DNA of 27,974 bases from CAMDTE01 sp034679985. GTDB taxonomy: Bacteria > Bacteroidota > Bacteroidia > Flavobacteriales > Schleiferiaceae. Shown piece after piece: positions 1-6,463 of this stretch. The notes beneath the pieces were generated by a model. It was given only the letters and a program-made list of their open reading frames with translations, was not told the origin of the DNA and ran no database searches. Position 1 is the stretch's first letter. Each line of letters starts with the position of its first letter. Made by a program: the position numbers and the translations under genes. Location: assembly GCA_034679985.1 (NCBI GenBank), contig JAXITR010000027.1:1-27974 (forward strand). The letters run 5' to 3'.

Positions 1-13
1 AATTGGGCACACT

Positions 14-50
14 GGGGACCCCGCGGGCGCGGCCCGCCCGCGGGATCCCC
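14..50 (-). terminator. GC-rich hairpin just after ccoP
   Basis: A strong stem-loop: 14-18 pairs with 46-50, and nine further perfect pairs join 20-28 to 36-44 around a 7-base loop, with one C/A mismatch at 19/45. It starts 3 bases past the ccoP stop codon. On the minus strand it is not followed by a T-run, so it is not a classical intrinsic terminator. It could instead stabilise the 3' end of the cco mRNA or be a palindromic repeat unit. It lies at the window edge, so what follows is not visible. Confidence 0.45.
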
Positions 51-53
51 CCC

Positions 54-905
54 TTACGGCTGCACCGAAGAAGTGTCCGCAGAACTTGCCTCCGCAGAAG
101 CGGCCGCGTCGTACAACGTGCCTTGCGGCGCCTTGGGATTGGCGGGTTTGGTGCTCTGGAAGGTCAGGAGGTAGCTGGCCACGTTCTGCATTTGCACCGG
201 GCTCAAGGTTTCCTGCCACGAAATCATGCCTTTGTCCAAGACACCGTATTTGATGGTGGTGAAGACGTCCTTAATGCTGCCGCCGTGGATCCAATACGCG
301 TCCGTCAAATTGGGTCCTACAGATCCTCCACCGTCGGCCAAATGGCAAGACGCGCAGTTGGCTTCAAAGGTTTTTTTGCCGTCGGCCAGCGCGCTGGCAT
401 CGACCAAGGCCACTACCGTGTTCTCGTCCACCTTGTTGGCTTCACCGGCCAAGTAGTCTTGTTTGATTTGCTCCACAACCGCCATTTCCGCGGTGAATTC
501 GTCGGCCTGCAAAGGCGTGTCCGGCATCACGTGGTAGTACCACAGGTAGATGACTCCACTCAAAATGGAGAGGTAAAAACCGTACAACCACCAGGGGGGA
601 AGGTTGTTGTCCAACTCGCGAATGCCGTCGTAGTTGTGGTTCAGCATCACGTCCCCCTCCCGCTCAAGAGGCACGGAGTCCGTTAGGCTTTCCAACACTT
701 TTTTGCGCGAGTACCAAAGGGCTTTTTTGGGTTCTGGCGCGATGCCCAGCTTGAGTTTCAAGGTTTCCAACGTCCGCAGGACGGCCAGTGCCGTGAACAG
801 GCCCACAAAAAAGGTTAGGATGGCTAAGACGTTGGTGGGTTTTCCCAGGGAAATAAAGAGATCTACCCATTCTTGGGAGATGCTCAACAAGGCATATGTG
901 TTCAT
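54..905 (-). CDS. ccoP: cbb3-type cytochrome c oxidase subunit III (CcoP), one haem c
   Basis: Membrane-anchored cytochrome c of the cbb3 oxidase, passing electrons towards CcoO and the CcoN active site. The 283-residue protein has an N-terminal membrane segment (about 22-44), the CcoP N-terminal signature GIRELDNNLPPWW (94-106) leading into a second membrane segment (about 107-124), and one cytochrome c domain with CASCH at 184-188 and a likely axial Met227 in GMISW. Proteobacterial CcoP proteins usually have two haem-binding motifs; only one is present here. The C-terminus is Ala/Ser-rich. Its ATG overlaps the ccoQ stop codon (ATGA), so it is translationally coupled as the last visible gene of ccoI-S-NO-Q-P. 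Family assignment is secure. Confidence 0.95.
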   Translation of the reverse strand: MNTYALLSISQEWVDLFISLGKPTNVLAILTFFVGLFTALAVLRTLETLKLKLGIAPEPKKALWYSRKKVLESLTDSVPLEREGDVMLNHNYDGIRELDNNLPPWWLYGFYLSILSGVIYLWYYHVMPDTPLQADEFTAEMAVVEQIKQDYLAGEANKVDENTVVALVDASALADGKKTFEANCASCHLADGGGSVGPNLTDAYWIHGGSIKDVFTTIKYGVLDKGMISWQETLSPVQMQNVASYLLTFQSTKPANPKAPQGTLYDAAASAEASSADTSSVQP

Positions 906-1087
906 GCTTGTTCGTGTTTATCGTTGGACTCTAAAGGCAGTCGGGACCAGCGGTCCATGCGTTCTCCTTTGCTCTTAAAAACGTAGTATCCGACGGCGGC
1001 AAAAAACGCCAAGTAGATCACCATCGTCGCAATGGGAAACCACTCAATTCCCTCCACTTGGGCCAGAAAAGTCAGGTTCTTGCTCAT
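902..1087 (-). CDS. ccoQ: CcoQ/FixQ-like small subunit of cbb3 oxidase
   Basis: A 61-residue protein with a single membrane helix (about residues 17-37, IATMVIYLAFFAAVGYYVF) followed by a charged tail, the typical build of CcoQ. CcoQ is a small, poorly conserved membrane subunit that stabilises the assembled cbb3 complex; it carries no haem. Sequence alone would be weak evidence, but the position between ccoNO and ccoP is decisive: its start overlaps the end of ccoNO by 4 bases (1084-1087) and its stop overlaps the ccoP start by 4 bases (902-905). Confidence 0.85.
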   Translation of the reverse strand: MSKNLTFLAQVEGIEWFPIATMVIYLAFFAAVGYYVFKSKGERMDRWSRLPLESNDKHEQA

Positions 1088-3234
1088 TTCATTCCTTTTT
1101 TAACGTCCGTTCCCATGCGCTGCAAGTAGGCAATCAACGCGATGATTTCCTCGTTGGGTTCCACTTGGATGGTGGGGTCTTCGTTCAAGCGCTGGGCAAT
1201 TTCCGCCGCTTGACGGTTCAGGTTGTCCAGGGCTCCAGCAACTTCAGCATCCGTATAGGGTACGCCCAAGGCAACCATGGCTTTCATTTTCTTAACCGTC
1301 AAAGACGTGTTGAGGGTGGCGTCGTGTCCGTCTCCAGAGAACAACCACGGGTAGCGGGGCATGATGGATCCAGGAGACATGCTGGTGGGGTCCAGCATGT
1401 GGTTGTAGTGCCAGCTGTCTGGGTATTTGCCGCCCACGCGCATCAGGTCCGGGCCGGTTCGCTTGGAGCCCCACAGGTGCGGATGGTCGTAGACGTATTC
1501 GCCGGGCAGCGAATACTGCTTGCCTGCGGGGTCGTAGCGCAAAACCTCGGTAGGGAAGGGGCGAATCATTTGCGAGTGGCAGGCGTTGCAACCTTCGCGG
1601 ATGTAAATATCCCGTCCTTCCAACTCCAAGGGCGTGTAGGGCTTGACGCTGGCGATGGTGGGGGTGTTGCTTTTCACCATCATTGTAGGCACGATTTCGA
1701 TGATTCCGCCGATCAATACCACAACGGTACTCCAAATCAGCAGTTGAACGGGACGTCGCTCAATCCACCGGTGCCAGTGTTCGCCTTGGTGGGCGCCGTG
1801 GCGCGCCAAGGCCGGGGCCTCAGCGGCTTCGTTGGCAATCAGTTTACCGCGGGTAACGGTTTTCCATACATTGACGAACATCACCACCATCCCGGAGATG
1901 TACAGCGTGCCGCCCAGGGCGCGAAGGGCGTACATGGGGATGATCTGACGGGTGGTTTCCAGGAAGTTTCCGTACACCAAGGTGCCGTCTACCGCCAATT
2001 CCTTCCACATCAAGCTTTGGGTAAATCCGGCAACGTACATGGGGAGCGCCCAAAACAACAAACCGGTGGTGCCCAACCAAAAGTGCCAGTTTGCCAGTTT
2101 CTCGGAATAAGCACCGCCCGTAAACAAACGGGGAACCAACCAATAAATCATGCCAAAGGTCATGAAGCCGTTCCATCCCAAGGTACCCACGTGTACGTGT
2201 GCGGGAATCCAATCCGTGAAGTGGGCGATGGCGTTGATGCTTTTGATGGAAAGCAACGGCCCTTCAAAGGTGGCCATGCCGTAGGCGGAGACCGCCACCA
2301 CGAAGAACTTGAGGACGGCGGAATCGCGCACGCGGTCCCAGGCTCCGCGCAGCGTAAGGAGACCGTTGATCATGCCGCCCCAAGAAGGTGCGATCAACAT
2401 GATGGAGAAGACGGTGCCCAAGCTTTGGGCCCAGTCGGGCAGTGCGGAGTACAGCAGGTGGTGCGGGCCGGCCCAGATGTAGATGAAAATCAACGCCCAA
2501 AAGTGAACAATGGACAGTCGGTACGAATAAACGGGACGGTCCACGGCCTTGGGAAGGAAGTAGTACATCATGCCCAAAAAGGGAGTGGTCAGAAAGAAGG
2601 CTACGGCGTTGTGTCCGTACCACCACTGCACCAAGGCGTCTTGTACGCCGGCGTAGACCGAATAGCTCTTCAGGGCGCTTACCGGCAATTCCAAGCTGTT
2701 GAAGATGTGCAGCACCGCAACCGTCACGAAGGTGGCCAGGTAAAACCAAATGGCCACGTACAGGTGTTCCTCGCGGCGCTTGAGAATGGTCCAAATCATG
2801 TTGACCCCAAACACCACCCATACCAAGGCGATGGCGATGTCAATGGGCCATTCCAATTCGGCGTATTCCTTGGAAGTGGTGAAACCCAACGGCAGGGTGA
2901 CCACGGCAGACAGGATGATCAACTGCCAACCCCAAAAGTGGATTTTACTCAACACATCGCTGGCCATGCGCGCCTTCAACAAGCGCTGCAGCGAATAATA
3001 CACTCCGGTGAAGATGGCGTTGCCCGCAAAGGCAAAAATGGCCCCGTTCGTGTGGAGCGCCCGCAATCGGCCGAAGGTCAACCAGGGGAGATCGGCGTTC
3101 AAATCCGGGAAGACCAGCTGCAAGGCAATGGTCAGTCCCACCAAAAATCCAATGAGTCCCCACACAAGCGTGGCGACCAAGAAGTTGCGAACAATCTTGT
3201 TGTCGTACGCAAACCGTTCCAAGGGTGTTTCCAT
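1084..3234 (-). CDS. ccoNO: cbb3-type cytochrome c oxidase, fused subunits I and II (CcoNO)
   Basis: Catalytic core of the high-affinity terminal oxidase: it reduces O2 to water and pumps protons in the inner membrane. Residues 1 to about 460 are the CcoN part, with many membrane helices. Expected haem b, haem b3 and CuB ligands are visible: His61 (ALHTNGA), His208 (WWYGHNA), His258-His259 (GPHHLLY), and His346 and His348 (AHVHVG). Tyr318 in AYGMATFEGP is the probable active-site tyrosine. After a His-rich linker (480-488) and another helix (about 497-520) comes the CcoO part, with CNACHSQMIRP (haem c, Cys549 to His553) and probable axial Met625 in SIMPRYPW. In proteobacteria ccoN and ccoO are separate genes; the fused form is common in Bacteroidota. 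It lies 26 bases after ccoS. Confidence 0.97.
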   Translation of the reverse strand: METPLERFAYDNKIVRNFLVATLVWGLIGFLVGLTIALQLVFPDLNADLPWLTFGRLRALHTNGAIFAFAGNAIFTGVYYSLQRLLKARMASDVLSKIHFWGWQLIILSAVVTLPLGFTTSKEYAELEWPIDIAIALVWVVFGVNMIWTILKRREEHLYVAIWFYLATFVTVAVLHIFNSLELPVSALKSYSVYAGVQDALVQWWYGHNAVAFFLTTPFLGMMYYFLPKAVDRPVYSYRLSIVHFWALIFIYIWAGPHHLLYSALPDWAQSLGTVFSIMLIAPSWGGMINGLLTLRGAWDRVRDSAVLKFFVVAVSAYGMATFEGPLLSIKSINAIAHFTDWIPAHVHVGTLGWNGFMTFGMIYWLVPRLFTGGAYSEKLANWHFWLGTTGLLFWALPMYVAGFTQSLMWKELAVDGTLVYGNFLETTRQIIPMYALRALGGTLYISGMVVMFVNVWKTVTRGKLIANEAAEAPALARHGAHQGEHWHRWIERRPVQLLIWSTVVVLIGGIIEIVPTMMVKSNTPTIASVKPYTPLELEGRDIYIREGCNACHSQMIRPFPTEVLRYDPAGKQYSLPGEYVYDHPHLWGSKRTGPDLMRVGGKYPDSWHYNHMLDPTSMSPGSIMPRYPWLFSGDGHDATLNTSLTVKKMKAMVALGVPYTDAEVAGALDNLNRQAAEIAQRLNEDPTIQVEPNEEIIALIAYLQRMGTDVKKGMK

Positions 3235-3260
3235 AGGGTGATTGAGTTGAGTAAAGGGAA

Positions 3261-3437
3261 TTATTCGTTTTCTTTTTTCGGGGCCTCCGGAGCGTCAACC
3301 GTTTTGTCGTCCAGCATGCGCACCGACGGCGAGGTGGTGTCGTCAAACTGACCGTTGTCGTTGAGTTTTAAGAACACGTAGAGAAATGCCGTAGCCAGGG
3401 CAATGCTCACCGGCACCATCAGATAAAAAGCACTCAT
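3261..3437 (-). CDS. ccoS: CcoS, cbb3 oxidase maturation protein
   Basis: A 58-residue protein found by reading the gap between ccoI and ccoNO. It begins with one membrane helix (MSAFYLMVPVSIALATAFLY), then has the CcoS signature GQFDDTTSPSVRML (29-42) and a charged Lys/Glu-rich tail. CcoS is needed to insert cofactors into cbb3 oxidase, working with the copper ATPase CcoI. Its ATG (3435-3437) overlaps the ccoI stop codon (TGA, 3434-3436), so the two are translationally coupled. It ends with TAA at 3261-3263. The signature and the location between ccoI and ccoNO make the call firm. Confidence 0.93.
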   Translation of the reverse strand: MSAFYLMVPVSIALATAFLYVFLKLNDNGQFDDTTSPSVRMLDDKTVDAPEAPKKENE

Positions 3438-5653
3438 GAGGCAAATATTTTTTGGGCTTGACGCCGGGTGTACAGGGTGGTGAAGGCCACCACACTCAGG
3501 GAGCTGAGGGGCATGAGGATGGCGCTGACCTCCGGAGTAAGCGCCCCCCGAACGGCGAAACTCAACCCCACAACGTTGTAGGCCAAACTCATGAAAATGC
3601 TCAACCGTACCGCACGCACACCCGCTTGTGCAAACCGCTGCATGCGGTCCAATTGCGGCAGAGCATCACCGCGCAAAAGCACGTCGCACGCGGGGGCAAA
3701 GTGCAGGGCATCTTCGGCCACCGTGATGCCCACGTCGCTCTGGGCCAAGGCACCGGCATCGTTCAAACCGTCGCCCACCATGGCCACGGAAAAGCCGTGC
3801 TCTTGAAGCGCTTGAACATACGCCTTCTTATCCTCCGGTTTTTGGCGGAAGCGCAGTTCCGTTTGGGACGGTACCGCAGCCAACAGTGCCTGGCGTTCCC
3901 CGTCGGTATCTCCAGTAAGAACGGAAATGGGTACGCTTCCCAAGCCGCTCAGCGCTTGGTTGAGTCCCGGGCGGAAGGAGCTTAACGGCAGGAACCACCC
4001 CAGAAATACGCCGTCCTCAACAGCACCCACTGCATGATCCGGTGCCGCAGCGGGATCTTGGTTGCAAAACACGGGGCTGCCCAGCCGGTACTTCTTGGAC
4101 CCCACAACACCGGAAATACCGCGTCCCAAGGCCTCTTCAAATTGAGCAACAACCCCCTCGTCCACCGTTCCTTGGGTCGTAAAATGCTGCACCAGAGAGC
4201 GGCTGAGCGGATGCGCACTTTGGTTCGCAAGCGCCCGCAGGGCAATCCGTTGCAGGGGGGTTATGCCCGACGGTTCACTCCACTGGACAGATCCTGCAAC
4301 CGTCAAGGTTCCGGTTTTGTCAAAAACCCATGCCCCAACTGCCGCCAACCGCTCCACCGTCGCGGTGGACTTAACAAAGGCTCCTTGCCGTCCCAACAAC
4401 CGCACTGAATTGCCCAAGGCAAAAGGTACCGCCAGCGCCAGCGCACACGGACACGCCACAATTAAAACGGACGTCACCACCGGCACCATCAACGACGGGT
4501 CCAAAAACGCCCAAACGAGGGCAGCGGCGGCCGATATGCCCAAGACTACCCCTGTAAAGGCTCTGCCCAGCCTGTCCGTTAGGGCGGTCCATTGCGGGCG
4601 TCGGCCGCCGGTGTCCTCGCTCCAAAGCGATGTTAAATACTTTTGATCCAATGCCTTCTCCGCGCGCAGCAGCACGGACCCGCCCACCAATTGAGCACCT
4701 GCAGGAACACGGGACCCCGGAGCTACATCCTGCGGCTGCGCTTCACCAGTAAGAAAAGAGACGTCCACAGCGCTAACACCCTCCAATACGGTGCTTTCCA
4801 CCGGAACCATTTCTCCGTGCCGAACCCGCACCAAATCCCCTGTTTTGAGCGATTCTAAGGGTTTCGCCACTTCTTTGCCGTTCTGCACCACCCAAACAGA
4901 AAATGGAAAGAACGAACGATAATCGCGTTCAAAGTGCAGTGCCGAATAGGTTTGCGACTGAAACCACCGCCCCACCAGCAGAAAGAACAACAATCCGGCC
5001 AAACTGTCAAAATACCCCGGCCCACTTCCGGTCCAAACATCCCAATGGCTTTGGAGAAACAGCGCGGCAATTCCCAAAGAAATGGGCACGTCCATGTTCG
5101 TTGTACGCTGGCGCAGGGCCGCCCACCCGCTGATTAAAAAAGGAGCTCCGGAGATCCAAACCAAGGGAATACTCAAGAAAGCAGTGATCCACCGGATGAA
5201 CAAAGACAAATCGGATCCAGCTTCCATGCCAAAATACTCCGGCAAGGCAAACAACATGGTATTGCCAAAAACAAATCCGGCAACCGCCATTTGCTTAAAC
5301 TGAAGGCGTGCTAATGCAGATTTTTTGGGGTGAACGGAACTGCCATTGCTTTGCGCCAAACTAATGTCCGGCGGAAAGCTCATGCCCTGAAGTTCCAACG
5401 CCAAATCAGACAAGGACACCAAAGTGGGATTGAATCGAATGACCGCCGTTTGTTGGCTGAAATCCACCACCACCGAGTCCAAACCCTCGCGCCACTTGGG
5501 CCAAGTTTCCAGTGTGCGCACGCACGACGCACAGTGAATGGTGGGCAAGTGCAGCTCAGCAACGGCATTGTTTTCGGACCAATGCTTGTACACGTGCGGG
5601 TACAAATCCACTTGATCCAGAGCAGTGTAGGGGTTTGAATGGGGTGCAGCCAT
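3434..5653 (-). CDS. ccoI: Copper-translocating P-type ATPase CcoI (CopA2 type)
   Basis: P1B-type ATPase that exports copper across the inner membrane for the CuB site of cbb3 oxidase. In the 739-residue form: heavy-metal-binding CASC (41-44), actuator TGEA (302-305, where many relatives have TGES), metal-translocating CPC (401-403), phosphorylation motif DKTGT (445-449), nucleotide-binding His481-Pro482 and GDGLND (627-632). An upstream in-frame ATG at 5696-5698 would add 15 residues, but it lies inside a Crp/Fnr-like palindrome and upstream of a plausible -7 box, so the start at 5653 is preferred. Many Bacteroidota CcoI proteins carry an extra N-terminal Cys-rich domain (PF12156) before the CxxC; it is missing here. 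First gene of the cco operon, divergent from the regulator. Confidence 0.93.
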   Translation of the reverse strand: MAAPHSNPYTALDQVDLYPHVYKHWSENNAVAELHLPTIHCASCVRTLETWPKWREGLDSVVVDFSQQTAVIRFNPTLVSLSDLALELQGMSFPPDISLAQSNGSSVHPKKSALARLQFKQMAVAGFVFGNTMLFALPEYFGMEAGSDLSLFIRWITAFLSIPLVWISGAPFLISGWAALRQRTTNMDVPISLGIAALFLQSHWDVWTGSGPGYFDSLAGLLFFLLVGRWFQSQTYSALHFERDYRSFFPFSVWVVQNGKEVAKPLESLKTGDLVRVRHGEMVPVESTVLEGVSAVDVSFLTGEAQPQDVAPGSRVPAGAQLVGGSVLLRAEKALDQKYLTSLWSEDTGGRRPQWTALTDRLGRAFTGVVLGISAAAALVWAFLDPSLMVPVVTSVLIVACPCALALAVPFALGNSVRLLGRQGAFVKSTATVERLAAVGAWVFDKTGTLTVAGSVQWSEPSGITPLQRIALRALANQSAHPLSRSLVQHFTTQGTVDEGVVAQFEEALGRGISGVVGSKKYRLGSPVFCNQDPAAAPDHAVGAVEDGVFLGWFLPLSSFRPGLNQALSGLGSVPISVLTGDTDGERQALLAAVPSQTELRFRQKPEDKKAYVQALQEHGFSVAMVGDGLNDAGALAQSDVGITVAEDALHFAPACDVLLRGDALPQLDRMQRFAQAGVRAVRLSIFMSLAYNVVGLSFAVRGALTPEVSAILMPLSSLSVVAFTTLYTRRQAQKIFAS

Positions 5654-5661
5654 CGTGGGAA

Positions 5662-5669
5662 CAAAGAGA
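5662..5669 (-). promoter_or_regulatory. Candidate -7 box for the ccoI operon
   Basis: On the minus strand this reads TCTCTTTG, seven of eight matches to the Bacteroidota -7 consensus TAnnTTTG. It ends 8 bases before the preferred ccoI ATG, so the mRNA leader would be only a few bases. The centre of the palindrome at 5693-5704 is 36.5 bases upstream of its final G, the same spacing as at the tauE promoter. Confidence 0.55.
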
Positions 5670-5692
5670 AAACAGCACCCATCGATAAAAAA

Positions 5693-5704
5693 TGACATTT
5701 ATCA
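5693..5704. promoter_or_regulatory. Candidate Crp/Fnr operator between ccoI and fnr-like gene
   Basis: TGAC-ATTT-ATCA is an inverted repeat of the Crp/Fnr type (TGA-N6-TCA core; Fnr consensus TTGAT-N4-ATCAA). It is centred at 5698.5, about 40 bases upstream of the inferred ccoI transcription start, a class II activator position. It also lies immediately before the possible -7 box of the regulator gene at 5707, so it could allow autoregulation as well. Not tested. Confidence 0.6.
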
Positions 5705-5706
5705 CG

Positions 5707-5714
5707 TACCTTTC
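5707..5714 (+). promoter_or_regulatory. Candidate -7 box for the Crp/Fnr-type gene
   Basis: TACCTTTC matches TAnnTTTG at five of its six fixed bases and ends 21 bases before the ATG at 5736. The operator palindrome abuts it on the upstream side, where a bound regulator would interfere with polymerase; that arrangement suggests negative autoregulation. Confidence 0.4.
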
Positions 5715-5735
5715 CTAGAGCCTAAAAAATCTTCC

Positions 5736-6431
5736 ATGGAACCGTTTACGTGCGCCACCTGCGCAACACGCTCGTTATCGCCTTTCCAGCATTTACAAGG
5801 AGATGAGGTAGATGAATTATGCGCCCACAAGCGTTTTGGCCAATTCCAAAAAGGCGAATTTCTCTTGGAAGAGGGGAGAACCCCACGCGGCGTGTACTGC
5901 ATCCAATCCGGTCGCGTCAAAATGGTGCACGCCGGAGCCAGCGGACGCGAACACATCGTTCGTTTTTTAACCGACGGCGACCTCCTAGGCTACCGAGCGC
6001 TGTTGGCCGGAGAACCCCTCTCGGTTTCTGCCGTGGCCATGGACAAGACCTCTGCTTGTTTTGTGCCGGCCGAGGTTTTGTTGGGCTTTTTCAAGTCCAA
6101 CGGTCCGTTTTCCCTGGAAATGCTCAAGTTAACCTGCCACGAATTGGCAGAAGCGAGCCGCATCATGAGCAGCTTGGCGCAAAAGTCCGTTCGGGAACGA
6201 ACCGCAGAATTCTTTCTGATGCTGCAAGCTCGGTTTGGCACGGACGATCAAGGCTGCTTGGCCCTGGATTTAAAGCGCAGTGAATGGGCGGAATTGGTGG
6301 GGACCGCAACGGAATCCCTCATTCGCTTACTGGCGGAATTGGAAGACGACGGATACATCGCCCGGGTGGGCAAGCGCTTTCAAATCAAAGACCCGCACGG
6401 ATTAGCGGAAATGGCCCGTTTGGAAGACTGA
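5736..6431 (+). CDS. Crp/Fnr-family transcriptional regulator (Fnr-like)
   Basis: A 231-residue regulator with an N-terminal cyclic-nucleotide-type sensor barrel (about 30-125), a dimerisation helix (about 126-160) and a C-terminal winged helix-turn-helix (about 175-220). The recognition helix TATESLIRLL keeps the Glu193 and Arg197 that in Crp and Fnr contact the GA of TGA half-sites, matching the TGAC-N4-(A/G)TCA palindromes upstream of ccoI and tauE. Cys6 and Cys9 (CATC) and Cys108 align by eye with three of the four [4Fe-4S] ligands of E. coli Fnr; the third ligand aligns with Ser15, though Cys29 might substitute. Oxygen sensing is therefore plausible but unproven. The start at 5736 is chosen because upstream in-frame codons run into the intergenic palindrome. 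Divergent from ccoI and convergent with the DUF5916 gene. Confidence 0.88.
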   Translation: MEPFTCATCATRSLSPFQHLQGDEVDELCAHKRFGQFQKGEFLLEEGRTPRGVYCIQSGRVKMVHAGASGREHIVRFLTDGDLLGYRALLAGEPLSVSAVAMDKTSACFVPAEVLLGFFKSNGPFSLEMLKLTCHELAEASRIMSSLAQKSVRERTAEFFLMLQARFGTDDQGCLALDLKRSEWAELVGTATESLIRLLAELEDDGYIARVGKRFQIKDPHGLAEMARLED

Positions 6432-6463
6432 CTTTCGTCGCCGGCAACGGACGCTACCAATTG

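Noticed and set aside
1165..3351. A 728-codon open frame on the plus strand opposite ccoNO.
   Set aside because: It is the mirror of a strongly conserved GC-rich gene; its translation is low-complexity, rich in His, Gln, Gly and Val with no recognisable domain, and ccoNO is certain.
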